Shown: positions 27,450-36,318, counted from the first letter of the stretch. The stretch is DNA of 64,000 nucleotides from SZUA-37 sp964472525 (GCA_964472525.1 CAYYLL010000014.1:10598-74597); one strand, 5' to 3'. A program made the numbers and translations. The notes: generated by a model from the letters alone, not told the origin.

Positions 27450-30413
27450 TTAAGGAGTTGTAATCCAGTTAGCAATGGTTGTGTAATCTGCATCTGATGT
27501 TGACATAACCGGCTTGGTTCCGCCAGCGCCATTATCAACTTGTGGGTGAACATTGCCGTTTGTGGATACAGGTTTGCTTAATAATATGTTATTAGAAGCA
27601 GTCGTGGTATCCGCTACCATGGTATTTGTGACGTTCAGATCGCCTTCGGCATCACCGGTGAGTACAAATCGGTTACGCGAGAATTTTGTGTTAGCCGAGC
27701 CAGTCGCACCATTGTCACCAAAAGCTTGATGGCAACCCGCACAACGCGCCATTAAGATAGGTTGTATGGTTGAGTTAAACACCGTTTTATTTAAACCACG
27801 AGGTGGGATACGCATTTCAGCTTGATCTTGAATACCGTTGCCGTTGGTGTCGCCTCCAAAAGGTGTATTGTAATATTGGCCACCAAGATCAATCCATTCA
27901 TTAATCACACGACGTTCTGACGCGTTGGTCATGGATGAGTGATCCACTACGGGTGGTGTGGTATTAAAGTCAACACTGACATCATTGACGCGTCGAGCCG
28001 GTGCTTTTAGTGCTTTATTGTAAAGTACCGCCATTAGAATACTGCCGCGTGCATTGGCAATTGAAACAACCGGGTTTTCTCGTTTAACGATTAAGCGACC
28101 ATCGCTTTTAATTGTAATGGTGGGCAAGCCGGTTGTTGGGTCAAGAATAGGGTCGCCTACCATAAGTTCACTGTAGGAGGTGAGGTAACCTTCGCCGCCA
28201 GCGGTGTTGCGTAGGTCTAAACCGCCGGTACGCTTAAAGTCTGTACTTGTGCCGGTTGCATCATCAGGTGTATTGGCATTGTGGCAGGTAGTACACTTGT
28301 ATGTTGCGCCATTAGCAATATTAACAATAGGTGAACCGGTATTATTAGTGCGTGATGCGGTCCAGATAGGAGCCACATTAGTCTTATAGTTAACAACGCC
28401 TTTGCTAGGTGCGGTTGTTGTTAGACCGGAGTAGTCAATCGTAAGATTGGCTGTTTTTTGTGCCGCGTTCATCGCCCACACATCGGTATAGATCATGTCT
28501 GTTTTTAACAGAGGGTAATTAGTCGGGTCAGCATTAAAACGTGTTTCTGCCATGGTTTCACCGCCTTTACCCGGCATGGTCGTATTCGGGTGGTTGCCGG
28601 CAATGGGAGTAACGTTAATTGAACTACCTCGGCGTGGAGAATGGCAACCATTACAGGTGCGTACTTCGCCTGATTTTACTTGAATCCAGTTAGTGTGTAC
28701 CTGAAAAGCACGTCCTTCTGAATCGATAACATTAATAGCGATAGGTGTATCGCCGGGCACTTCAATTTTAAACGAACCATCGGGCTCAAGCTCTGTATAA
28801 CCAACAATTTGTTGCATTTCAAAATTAGTTTCCCCCATGTCGTTTTGCCCCATACCTGATGGCGTGGCAACGGCTTTGGTGATACGGATAAAGCGACCCG
28901 GACGGGTTTTATAATTAGCATTGGTTGGGTCTTTCATTGCTGCAATATCGGCCACACCGCTTGATGTTTTGGGGATGCTTTCACCTGCCATTAAGGCTGC
29001 ATTGCCCATACGGCCTCGACTATCAGTGTCATAAACGCTTTTCACGTTTAAGATGCCGACACCTGCACCACCATTTTTAGCGGCAAGCGTTGCATCGAGG
29101 GTTTTATCGTCAATGCCGTTAGGCTTAGGACGAGCCATTAAGGCAACGGGGCTGCGCAACACTTTACCAGCTGAACCAACGTCAATAACGTCTAAATCGC
29201 CGGTGGTAAGATTGAGCATGTAGATGCCATATTGAGGAGTACCTTCGGTTGCAGAAATAACATTGGTAATTGGATTTGTTTCTGTTGGGCAGTTTTTAAT
29301 ATTGATAGCTGAACAAGAAGCGGCCCAACTGACCAGTAAACGGTTGGTGCCATCGTATAAAGGGTATGGATCGGTTGCACGGCCAAATTGTGATAAACCT
29401 CGACCAAAATTCATGGATTTTGCGGTGGCTTGTGATTGCGCGCTGCCGGACACACTGGCATCACAGTCATTATTTTCGGAGCAGTCATTGGCTTTAATAA
29501 GCATTAGCGCGCCACCTTCTTTGGTGCGTGATAAAGGCATTAAACTACTGATAATGGTTTTGTTATCCGGCATTTGACGAGGATGCAGAAAACTATTACC
29601 GGGGCTATGCGCGCCGTAGAAGACAAACATATTGGTGCCATCTGGGTTGGTAGTGAAAACACTAAACTGGTTACGGCCACCCACATGATCCCAGCGTGAG
29701 TACATGATTTCGCCAGTGGATAATACAGTCGGGTTACGGTCATGACTCTGGTTAAATGAAATCTGGCGAATACCGGTGCCATTTGCGTTCATTGTATGCA
29801 ATACCGATGAACGTTCACGTTCATATTCATCGCGGGAAGCGTAAGGTTGTATTTTATTGATGGTCATCAGTTCTTTTGAACGTGTTTGACGATTTGAGCT
29901 GAAAACGATTAAGTCACCGCTATCGCGTGGTACATAGGCCGGATCAACATCGTCCCCTTTATTGGCTTCTGTATCACTTTTAATAATACGGGATGGATTG
30001 GTGCTACTGAGGGCTTTGGTGGTATCGTATTCGTAAACATTCCATGTGCCTGAACCACAATTCAATTTCATTGAAAATAGAATTTTGGTGCCATCATAAG
30101 AAACTTCCAGATCCGAGACATCGCCCTGTCCATTGGTTAAATGTGAGGTGACATCGGTTTTGCTTGAACTGGGTGAAGATAGTTTGCGTACATAGAGTGC
30201 GCCACCGGCCGAACATATGGCGGCATCGGTAGGATTACCGGTTGTATTTGAATTACGTTCAACATAAGCAATGGGTTTGTTACCTTGAATAATCACATTA
30301 CTGCTTGAACTGCTGTCTCCACCGCTAGTGCTGCCACCACCGCATGAGGTTAATAATGTGCTCGTAAATGTTACAAAAATAGGTAGGATTAATTTCGTAT
30401 TAAATCCACACAT
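27450..30413 (-). CDS. Triheme c-type cytochrome lipoprotein with beta-propeller
   Basis: The protein has 987 residues. A lipoprotein signal ends in LLTSC, followed by a Ser/Gly linker. The first half has propeller-type repeats (PD40/TolB-like: KILFSMKLN, LIVFSSNRQ, EIMYSRWDHVGG) and resembles the middle domain of hydrazine synthase alpha-type proteins. Three CXXCH heme motifs follow: CNGCH 587-591, CTTCH 707-711, CAGCH 891-895. It is probably an outer-membrane, possibly surface, redox protein. GGGGA eight bases before ATG is a strong ribosome binding site, and this is the first gene of the 16-gene cluster. Substrate unknown; hydrazine chemistry should not be assumed. Confidence 0.82.
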   Translation of the reverse strand: MCGFNTKLILPIFVTFTSTLLTSCGGGSTSGGDSSSSSNVIIQGNKPIAYVERNSNTTGNPTDAAICSAGGALYVRKLSSPSSSKTDVTSHLTNGQGDVSDLEVSYDGTKILFSMKLNCGSGTWNVYEYDTTKALSSTNPSRIIKSDTEANKGDDVDPAYVPRDSGDLIVFSSNRQTRSKELMTINKIQPYASRDEYERERSSVLHTMNANGTGIRQISFNQSHDRNPTVLSTGEIMYSRWDHVGGRNQFSVFTTNPDGTNMFVFYGAHSPGNSFLHPRQMPDNKTIISSLMPLSRTKEGGALMLIKANDCSENNDCDASVSGSAQSQATAKSMNFGRGLSQFGRATDPYPLYDGTNRLLVSWAASCSAINIKNCPTETNPITNVISATEGTPQYGIYMLNLTTGDLDVIDVGSAGKVLRSPVALMARPKPNGIDDKTLDATLAAKNGGAGVGILNVKSVYDTDSRGRMGNAALMAGESIPKTSSGVADIAAMKDPTNANYKTRPGRFIRITKAVATPSGMGQNDMGETNFEMQQIVGYTELEPDGSFKIEVPGDTPIAINVIDSEGRAFQVHTNWIQVKSGEVRTCNGCHSPRRGSSINVTPIAGNHPNTTMPGKGGETMAETRFNADPTNYPLLKTDMIYTDVWAMNAAQKTANLTIDYSGLTTTAPSKGVVNYKTNVAPIWTASRTNNTGSPIVNIANGATYKCTTCHNANTPDDATGTSTDFKRTGGLDLRNTAGGEGYLTSYSELMVGDPILDPTTGLPTITIKSDGRLIVKRENPVVSIANARGSILMAVLYNKALKAPARRVNDVSVDFNTTPPVVDHSSMTNASERRVINEWIDLGGQYYNTPFGGDTNGNGIQDQAEMRIPPRGLNKTVFNSTIQPILMARCAGCHQAFGDNGATGSANTKFSRNRFVLTGDAEGDLNVTNTMVADTTTASNNILLSKPVSTNGNVHPQVDNGAGGTKPVMSTSDADYTTIANWITTP

Positions 30414-30431
30414 ATTTATTTCCCCTTAATT

Positions 30432-30454
30432 TGTTGAAGTGTTGTTTTTCAACA
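30432..30454. promoter_or_regulatory. Inverted repeat in the leader of the heme cluster
   Basis: TGTTGAA, nine bases, TTCAACA: a perfect 7-bp inverted repeat 19 bp upstream of the triheme gene start. It could be an operator or an mRNA hairpin just before the ribosome binding site. No known regulator motif is recognised. Confidence 0.35.
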
Positions 30455-30524
30455 TAAACAACCGGACCCTGATATTTAGATGTTAAAATGTGACTAAAAT
30501 TTAGATGTTTATGAAAATATTAGC

Positions 30525-30540
30525 TGTTAGCTCGGTCACA
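30525..30540. promoter_or_regulatory. CRP-like site (TGTTA-N6-TCACA)
   Basis: TGTTAGCTCGGTCACA matches nine of ten core bases of the CRP consensus. It lies about 112 bp upstream of the first gene of the heme/TPR/Exb cluster, in the 200-bp gap after apbE. It is plausible as an activator site, unproven. Confidence 0.35.
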
Positions 30541-30551
30541 TAATGGAATAC

Positions 30552-30568
30552 CCCTTATTATTTAAGGG
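30552..30568. terminator. Weak hairpin downstream of the heme-cluster promoter region
   Basis: CCCTTA, five-base loop, TAAGGG. The stem is short and there is no long T tract on either strand, so it is either a weak terminator after apbE or a chance hairpin. Confidence 0.25.
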
Positions 30569-30613
30569 CTTATTCTGTGAAGTCCATTGCTATTTGGCTA
30601 ATTTATAAGCAGA

Positions 30614-31606
30614 TTAATCCATATTATTATGTTTTGTGGGCTGCTCCAGTCCCGAAGAAAAATGCAGCTTACCCTGTTTATCAATAATAATTGCATCGTA
30701 TTGTGGTAATGAATTGACTAATTTAAGTGCTTTTTGGGTGGGTAAGATAAAAAGCGTGGTGGACAGTGCATCGGTGGTGGTGGCATTGGGGCCAAGAACG
30801 GTCACACTTTGGCTAGCGGTTGCCGATTTACCTGTTTTAGGTTGAATAATATGGTGGTAACGCACCCCATCTTCAATAAAAAAGCGTTCATAGTCGCCAG
30901 AGGTAGAAATAGCCGTATTTTCCAACGGCAGGATAACCACATATTTATCTTTATGACGAGGGTGGCGGATCCCAGTAATCCACGGTTTACCATTTTTGTC
31001 GCCCAAAAGACGGCTGTCACCACCTGCCATGACCAAAGCATGGCGTATGCCAAGTTGCTGAAGTTTCTGGATACAGCGATCAACCGCGTGGCCTTTGGCA
31101 ATACCGCCCAGGTCGATGCGTACCCCTTTGTGTTTAAAATAAATTTCGGATGTTTTGGCTAATAACTGAATTTTGGTGTAATCGATATTAGCTAGATTCT
31201 TTTTAATGAGTTTATCCGTTGGGCGTTGATGTTTTCGGTAATCATATAAATAACCGACACTGGCGAAAGTAATATCAAAGATACCTTTTGACAGTTTTGA
31301 AATAGTTTGTGCCTTGAGGATAAGTTTAAAAAGTTCGGGGCTAATTTTAACCGGATGCTTGGCGGCCTCCCGGTTAATAAGCGAAACTTCACTGCTTGCT
31401 ATAAATGGGCTCATTGTTTGATCAATACGCTGCATTTCTGTCTTCACGATATTGATTGCTTTTTGTGCCGTAGATTGATTTTTATCCCAAAGTTCAACGC
31501 CCACCCGCGTTCCCATAATATCCCAGTATTGTTTGTACCAGTCAGCGAACAGAGGTTGGGAATACCCGCATGAAATTATAAGTAATACAAATAAACGAAA
31601 TAACAT
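30614..31606 (-). CDS. apbE: FAD:protein FMN transferase
   Basis: Attaches FMN covalently to Ser/Thr of exported proteins. The 330 residues include a signal peptide (to about residue 21), the MGTRVGVELW start of the domain, the RIDLGGIAKGHAVDR motif, the AGGDSR strand and the metal-binding segment TDALSTTLFIL. It sits 200 bp upstream of the heme cluster on the same strand and 49 bp downstream of the M48-like gene. ApbE is often found with DUF3570/DUF4266. I found no FMN_bind-domain target (S/T-GAT type) in the window. Confidence 0.95.
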   Translation of the reverse strand: MLFRLFVLLIISCGYSQPLFADWYKQYWDIMGTRVGVELWDKNQSTAQKAINIVKTEMQRIDQTMSPFIASSEVSLINREAAKHPVKISPELFKLILKAQTISKLSKGIFDITFASVGYLYDYRKHQRPTDKLIKKNLANIDYTKIQLLAKTSEIYFKHKGVRIDLGGIAKGHAVDRCIQKLQQLGIRHALVMAGGDSRLLGDKNGKPWITGIRHPRHKDKYVVILPLENTAISTSGDYERFFIEDGVRYHHIIQPKTGKSATASQSVTVLGPNATTTDALSTTLFILPTQKALKLVNSLPQYDAIIIDKQGKLHFSSGLEQPTKHNNMD

Positions 31607-31655
31607 GTTGTTAGTTTAATAAATTTTAGATGAAGGTAACATCAATTAATTGATA

Positions 31656-33146
31656 TTAAGCAAACATTTCCTCAGCAGGCTCGGGAGTGGTATTTATGCG
31701 TGTTTTATAACGAGCGATAAGCTCATCGGCTGTTTTTTGCATACCGGGTTCAAGGAAGGTGGCCTTGTTTAAAGCGTCAAGTCCGGTCTTGTCGTTATAG
31801 GATAATAAAATACGGCCAATGGCAAACATGGCTTTAGCGTGCATGGGGTTACGTTCTAAAATTTTCTTATATATAGGTATCGCCGCGTGATAGCCAGTAA
31901 TTTTTTCTGTTAGCACCGCAAATTCCCAGGTTTCGTTAGCGGATAGCGGTTGTTGCTGTATTTTACTGGCTAAAAGGTTAAGGCGCTGTTCATTGCTATT
32001 AAGTTGAGTGTTTGTTTCTCGCTGAGTTTGTAAACGTTGTAACCACAAGTTATCAAAAATACGGGTTACTTTAGGCAATGCATTGTCCAGATAAGTTTGC
32101 GCAGCGGTGGTATTAAAAGGTTCTGGCAATCTGTAATTTTCATAACCGATTTCATTTAATCGTGTTCGTAACAAAGGGGCTGGGAATTGAAAGTCATTTA
32201 ATTTTTGGAATTGCTGCTCAATTAATTTTTGTGAACTATCTATTTTGATACTTTGAGCAAAGGATACCGCCATATTGGCATGTGGGAAAATCATTTTATC
32301 GGGGTATTGCCGTTGTAGTTTATACATGGAAACCCAGAAGGTATTTTTTAAATAGTGATTGGCAATTAGGGTTTGGGACAGTGTTTGTGATAATTCATCC
32401 TCCTCTGCCATTTCCAACGCATATTGGTCGGCTGCGAGTTCGTCCATTCGTATGGCATAAAACGCAATGGCAGAAAAAAATTTTTGGTAACTTTGAATAA
32501 GGTAAAAGAAAGGTTTTAAGAACCACTGCGTACTTTTATGACAGGCTGCTAAATATTGTTGCAGTTGATCATGGAACAGACTTATTCTGCCGGTGACTTT
32601 GTTATTTACCAAAGACAATTGGCCAATGCGTCGTGTAAGCAATACTTTGAACTGTTTGGCTGAAACAGTTTGCATAAGCGGCAAGCCGATTTGCAATGTT
32701 GTTTGTCCTAACTGTGGAACACAATACAATGGTGTATTATGAATACTAATATCAAACTGGTCGGTGATTAATATTGAATCTATATGATTGATATTGAAAT
32801 GTTGTTTTAATTCTTCAATCAGGGTGATGAGTTTTGGTGTTTTCTTTTTATTGATGGTGATGTAAATTTCAGATGCTTTTGGTGTATCTAATTCCAGAGT
32901 GATAAATTGGTAAAACAAATAACCGAACAAACCGGCCAGAGGTAATTGATATAATAATGGAGCAAGATCGTTAAAAGATTCTATGGTCAATAAGGAAGTA
33001 ATGGCTGATATAAAAAAGGTTAAACTCAAAATAGGAAAAAATAAAATAAGTGAAATACCCAACACCATAAAGGCCACGACCATCGCAAGGTACAGTTTTG
33101 CTGAGCGGTGCTGAAAACTGTTTAAACTTTCAATCAGTTCTGACAT
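31656..33146 (-). CDS. Degenerate M48-like membrane protein with TPR tail
   Basis: The protein has 496 residues. Hydrophobic helices lie at about 17-50 and 60-82; a region of M48 peptidase type follows, and a C-terminal part (about 395-480) has TPR-like helices (AMFAIGRILLSYNDKTGLDA). At the place of the zinc motif HEXXH the sequence reads LLTRRIGQLSL (residues 169-179), so both histidines and the glutamate are lost, while the downstream DELAADQYA (235-243) matches the third-ligand region. It is therefore probably a non-catalytic relative of M48 proteases. The name is inferred from this alignment by eye. Confidence 0.7.
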   Translation of the reverse strand: MSELIESLNSFQHRSAKLYLAMVVAFMVLGISLILFFPILSLTFFISAITSLLTIESFNDLAPLLYQLPLAGLFGYLFYQFITLELDTPKASEIYITINKKKTPKLITLIEELKQHFNINHIDSILITDQFDISIHNTPLYCVPQLGQTTLQIGLPLMQTVSAKQFKVLLTRRIGQLSLVNNKVTGRISLFHDQLQQYLAACHKSTQWFLKPFFYLIQSYQKFFSAIAFYAIRMDELAADQYALEMAEEDELSQTLSQTLIANHYLKNTFWVSMYKLQRQYPDKMIFPHANMAVSFAQSIKIDSSQKLIEQQFQKLNDFQFPAPLLRTRLNEIGYENYRLPEPFNTTAAQTYLDNALPKVTRIFDNLWLQRLQTQRETNTQLNSNEQRLNLLASKIQQQPLSANETWEFAVLTEKITGYHAAIPIYKKILERNPMHAKAMFAIGRILLSYNDKTGLDALNKATFLEPGMQKTADELIARYKTRINTTPEPAEEMFA

Positions 33147-33238
33147 GAGATGATTCCGAGTTTCTAATTTGCTTACTACTAGAAAATAACATAAATAGCT
33201 TGAAACAAGTATCGGGGTTTTATCCTGATGTGTGTTGC

Positions 33239-33254
33239 TGTGATTGTAGTCACA
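33239..33254. promoter_or_regulatory. CRP-like palindrome, exact consensus core
   Basis: TGTGATTGTAGTCACA is an exact TGTGA-N6-TCACA core, extended by a C and G to six-base arms. It lies in non-coding DNA about 93 bp upstream of the M48-like gene start, a normal position for CRP/Vfr activation. Confidence 0.6.
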
Positions 33255-33332
33255 GTATTTCTGGTTTTATTTTGATTTAAAGTATTAGAAATTCAGGATG
33301 TGCTCATGTGGACGACGTAGAAATAGGGTGGA

Positions 33333-35201
33333 TTAGGAGGCTAAATTTTCCAGTGCTTCACTAATATCCATCCATTCGCTTTCAGTTTGTTCTAGTCGCT
33401 GATTGATTTTGTTCTGTTCTGTCAACAAGGTATCTAACTGATCTTTATTGGCAGCTTCGTACAGTGTATTGTCTGCTAATTGTGATTCAAGTTCTATTCT
33501 TTTTGCGCTGAGCTTTTCCAATTGTTTGTCGAGTGTTTTTAGTTTATTTTGCAATGGCTTTTGTTGTTGGCGTTTTAACGCAGTATTGGTAGACGGTGTT
33601 TTTTTGCCGTTTGTGATTTCTTTTTTTAATTTGTTTTCATTACTCAACCAGCGACGGTAATCATCGAGGTCGCCATCAAAAGGACTGACTGCACCATTGG
33701 CAACTAAAAACAAGGCGTCGGTGACCGTGCGGAGTAGATGCCGGTCATGCGAAACAATAATCATTGCGCCTTCGAAAGACTGCATCGCAATGGTTAAGGC
33801 ATGGCGCATTTCCAAATCAAGGTGGTTAGTAGGTTCGTCGAGTAGTAATAAATTAGGTTTTTGGTAAACCAGTAAGGCTAAAACCAGACGTGCTTTTTCG
33901 CCGCCGGATAGGGGGGCAACGGGATCGAGTGCCATATCATTATTAAAAGCAAAGCCCCCTAAAAATTTTCGTAACTCACTTTCGGTTGCTTTTTTGTCAA
34001 TACGTTGCAGGTGCAATAATGGGCTGGCTTCATCATCGAGCTGTTCGAGTTGGTGTTGTGCAAAGTAACCGGTTTTAAGTTCTTTGGCAAAATGTAATTC
34101 ACCCTGCTGTGGTTGTATTTCATCCGCCAGTAATTTTATCAGTGTCGACTTGCCTGCACCGTTATGCCCAAGCAGACCGATGCGATCACCGGGATGAATG
34201 GTAAATTTCACCTGATTGAGTATGGTTGTATCCTGATACCCTGCATTGACCTGATCCAGATTTAATAACGGGTTCGGTATTTTTTCGGCTGTTTTAAATT
34301 GAAACTTAAAGGGTGAGTCAACATGAGCCGGAGCAATCAGTTCCATACGCTCCAGTGCTTTTACCCGACTTTGTGCCTGACGAGCCTTGGTGGCTTTGGC
34401 TTTAAAACGTTCAACAAATTTGTGCATATGCTGAATTTCGCGCTGTTGTTTTTCGAAAGCCGATTGTTGACTGGCGAGCTGTTCTGCCCGACGCAGTTCA
34501 AAGGCTGAATAGTTGCCAGTGTAGTTATTGATTTGTGCATTTTCGATATGGGCAATATGGGTGGTCACGTTATCCAGAAAATCTCGGTCATGCGAAATAA
34601 GCAGCAGGGTGCCTTTATACTGGCGTAACCAGTTTTCTAGCCAGATAACGGCATCGAGATCCAAGTGGTTAGTGGGCTCATCAAGCAATAACATATCGGA
34701 GCGACGTATTAAAGCCTGCGCCAGATTCAGGCGCATTCGCCAGCCACCGGAAAAACTTTTTACTGATTGTTGTTCCTGTGCGGAAGTAAAACCTAAGCCA
34801 TGCAGCAATGTTGCGGCATGGCTGTTGGCACTGTAGCCACCAATGGCTTCCATTTTACTGTAATAATGAGCCAGTGCCTCACCATTATTTTTTTCTTCAG
34901 CAATTTTAATTTTGTTTTCAAGTTGACGTAACTCAATATCACCATCGAGCGCATATTCGATTGCCGCTTGATCGAGTGGTGGTGTTTCCTGTGCGACATG
35001 GGCGGTTTTAATATTTTTGGGAAAACTGACATCGCCACTGTCGGCTTGTAGTTGGCCGCGAATTAAGGAAAATAAGCTGGATTTGCCCACACCATTACCA
35101 CCAGTGATGCCGACTTTTTGCCCAGCATGAATGGTTAGGTTAACGTCGTGAAATAACTCTTTTGTACCTCGACGTAAAGCAAGTTCGGTAAATTTAAGCA
35201 T
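33333..35201 (-). CDS. yheS: ABC-F family ATPase, YheS type
   Basis: Cytoplasmic twin-ATPase protein of the ABC-F family, which act on ribosomes. The 622 residues carry two nucleotide-binding domains with Walker A GGNGVGKSS and GHNGAGKST, signatures FSGGWRMRL and LSGGEKARL, Walker B LLLDEPTNHLD in both, and the ABC-F interdomain linker (about 240-300). The C-terminal coiled coil begins near 545. The N-terminal LRRGTKELFHDV and the HVAQETPPLDQAAIEY segment match YheS rather than EttA or Uup. No membrane segment. The gene precedes the Nudix gene's downstream side by 15 bp. Confidence 0.93.
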   Translation of the reverse strand: MLKFTELALRRGTKELFHDVNLTIHAGQKVGITGGNGVGKSSLFSLIRGQLQADSGDVSFPKNIKTAHVAQETPPLDQAAIEYALDGDIELRQLENKIKIAEEKNNGEALAHYYSKMEAIGGYSANSHAATLLHGLGFTSAQEQQSVKSFSGGWRMRLNLAQALIRRSDMLLLDEPTNHLDLDAVIWLENWLRQYKGTLLLISHDRDFLDNVTTHIAHIENAQINNYTGNYSAFELRRAEQLASQQSAFEKQQREIQHMHKFVERFKAKATKARQAQSRVKALERMELIAPAHVDSPFKFQFKTAEKIPNPLLNLDQVNAGYQDTTILNQVKFTIHPGDRIGLLGHNGAGKSTLIKLLADEIQPQQGELHFAKELKTGYFAQHQLEQLDDEASPLLHLQRIDKKATESELRKFLGGFAFNNDMALDPVAPLSGGEKARLVLALLVYQKPNLLLLDEPTNHLDLEMRHALTIAMQSFEGAMIIVSHDRHLLRTVTDALFLVANGAVSPFDGDLDDYRRWLSNENKLKKEITNGKKTPSTNTALKRQQQKPLQNKLKTLDKQLEKLSAKRIELESQLADNTLYEAANKDQLDTLLTEQNKINQRLEQTESEWMDISEALENLAS

Positions 35202-35216
35202 TGGCGTGGAATATGC

Positions 35217-35762
35217 TTATTGGTAACGATTGTGTTTTTCTAAAAAACTGGTATGCACGGGGAAATGTTTATTTTTTCGGTCTTCAAAGTAACGTTTTAA
35301 AGTAAAGTCGATAGTGCGAAAAGCGAGATTATCCCAAGGTATTTGTTTTTCAGTAAAAAGTTGCACATCGAGGCTTTCAATGCCTGCTGAAAAATTCAGG
35401 TCAGTCAGATTAGCCAGATACAGCATATAAATCTGATCAATATTAGGCAAGCTGATAACGGTGTAGAGTTTTGTTATTTCCAGATTGGCATTGGCTTCTT
35501 CAACCGATTCTCGGATTGCAGCCTGTTCTAAGGTTTCGTCATTTTCCATAAAACCGGCTGGTAATGTCCAGTAGCCATAACGAGGTTCAATCGCCCGTTT
35601 GCAGAGCAATATCTTGTCTTCCCAAACAGGCAAGCAGCCAGTAACAATTTTTGGATTCTGGTAGTGAATAACATTACAGTGCGAGCAAACATGGCGTTGC
35701 CGATTATCACCATCGGGGATTTTTAATTCAACTGCTTTGCCACATTTACTACAATAATTCAT
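35217..35762 (-). CDS. Nudix hydrolase with N-terminal zinc ribbon
   Basis: The protein has 181 residues from ATG 35762. A zinc ribbon (Cys4, Cys7, Cys26, Cys29) precedes a Nudix domain with the box GX5EX7REXXEE (GFMENDETLEQAAIRESVEE). The last Gly of the classical box is Asn, which is common in this zinc-ribbon subgroup. The substrate is probably a nucleotide diphosphate derivative such as ADP-ribose or NADH, but it is not determinable. A GTG start at 35777 would add five residues. Confidence 0.9.
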   Translation of the reverse strand: MNYCSKCGKAVELKIPDGDNRQRHVCSHCNVIHYQNPKIVTGCLPVWEDKILLCKRAIEPRYGYWTLPAGFMENDETLEQAAIRESVEEANANLEITKLYTVISLPNIDQIYMLYLANLTDLNFSAGIESLDVQLFTEKQIPWDNLAFRTIDFTLKRYFEDRKNKHFPVHTSFLEKHNRYQ

Positions 35763-35786
35763 CGTCTGGGTTGCCACGAAAGGGTA

Positions 35787-36071
35787 TTATTTTTTACCAC
35801 CGGGAGCCTGAAATCCATCAGGTAATCCACCTAGCTCACCTTCTTTGAATAAAAACCCTAACATATGTTGTTCAATAATTTGTATTGCAGCAGGATCGGC
35901 TGTATTGAGCTGGTTTTCATTAATAATGCTGGTAAGTCGCTCGAGCCATTTGGTCCAGCCCTCATTCGAAATATTTTCGTAAATACGTTGACCCAGTTCA
36001 CCTGGCATTGGAACCGATCCGAGCCCTTCTGCTTCTTTATTTAAGTATTGACAAAAAACCATACGCGACAT
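35787..36071 (-). CDS. yggX: Oxidative damage protection / Fe(II) trafficking protein YggX
   Basis: The 94 residues match YggX (about 90) with the hallmark start MVFCQYLNKEAEGL and PGELGQRIYENISNEGW. It protects Fe-S enzymes and takes part in iron trafficking in the cytoplasm. It lies 24 bp upstream of the Nudix start and is probably co-transcribed with the Nudix and yheS genes. The usual partner mutY is not in the window. Confidence 0.96.
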   Translation of the reverse strand: MSRMVFCQYLNKEAEGLGSVPMPGELGQRIYENISNEGWTKWLERLTSIINENQLNTADPAAIQIIEQHMLGFLFKEGELGGLPDGFQAPGGKK

Positions 36072-36318
36072 AATGCTTACCTCAAAATTGGAGCGCTTAT
36101 TTTAAACAACTACACCCCTTTTTGATATATTTTATTGGAAATTATTTTTTAATGGGGGGGGAAGACTTTAAAATACGTTTTTTGTTGACGAAGGGGGGTG
36201 CCATGTTCTGAAATATGAACCGGTTCCGCTTTTCTTTGCTGAATGACATTGACAATCACTATCCCGAGCTAGACTCTAGGTACGTGTGTTTATTTTCGCA
36301 GCAAATAAGGAGAATGCG
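36072..36318. promoter_or_regulatory. Divergent yggX / rpfF control region with G tracts
   Basis: A non-coding region of about 250 bp between divergent genes. It contains a run of eight G at 36154-36161 and six G at 36193-36198. TTGACA at 36249-36254 with TAGACT at 36270-36275 (15-bp spacer) is a possible but weak promoter for rpfF. The rpfF ribosome binding site is AAGGAG nine bases before ATG 36319. Confidence 0.4.
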
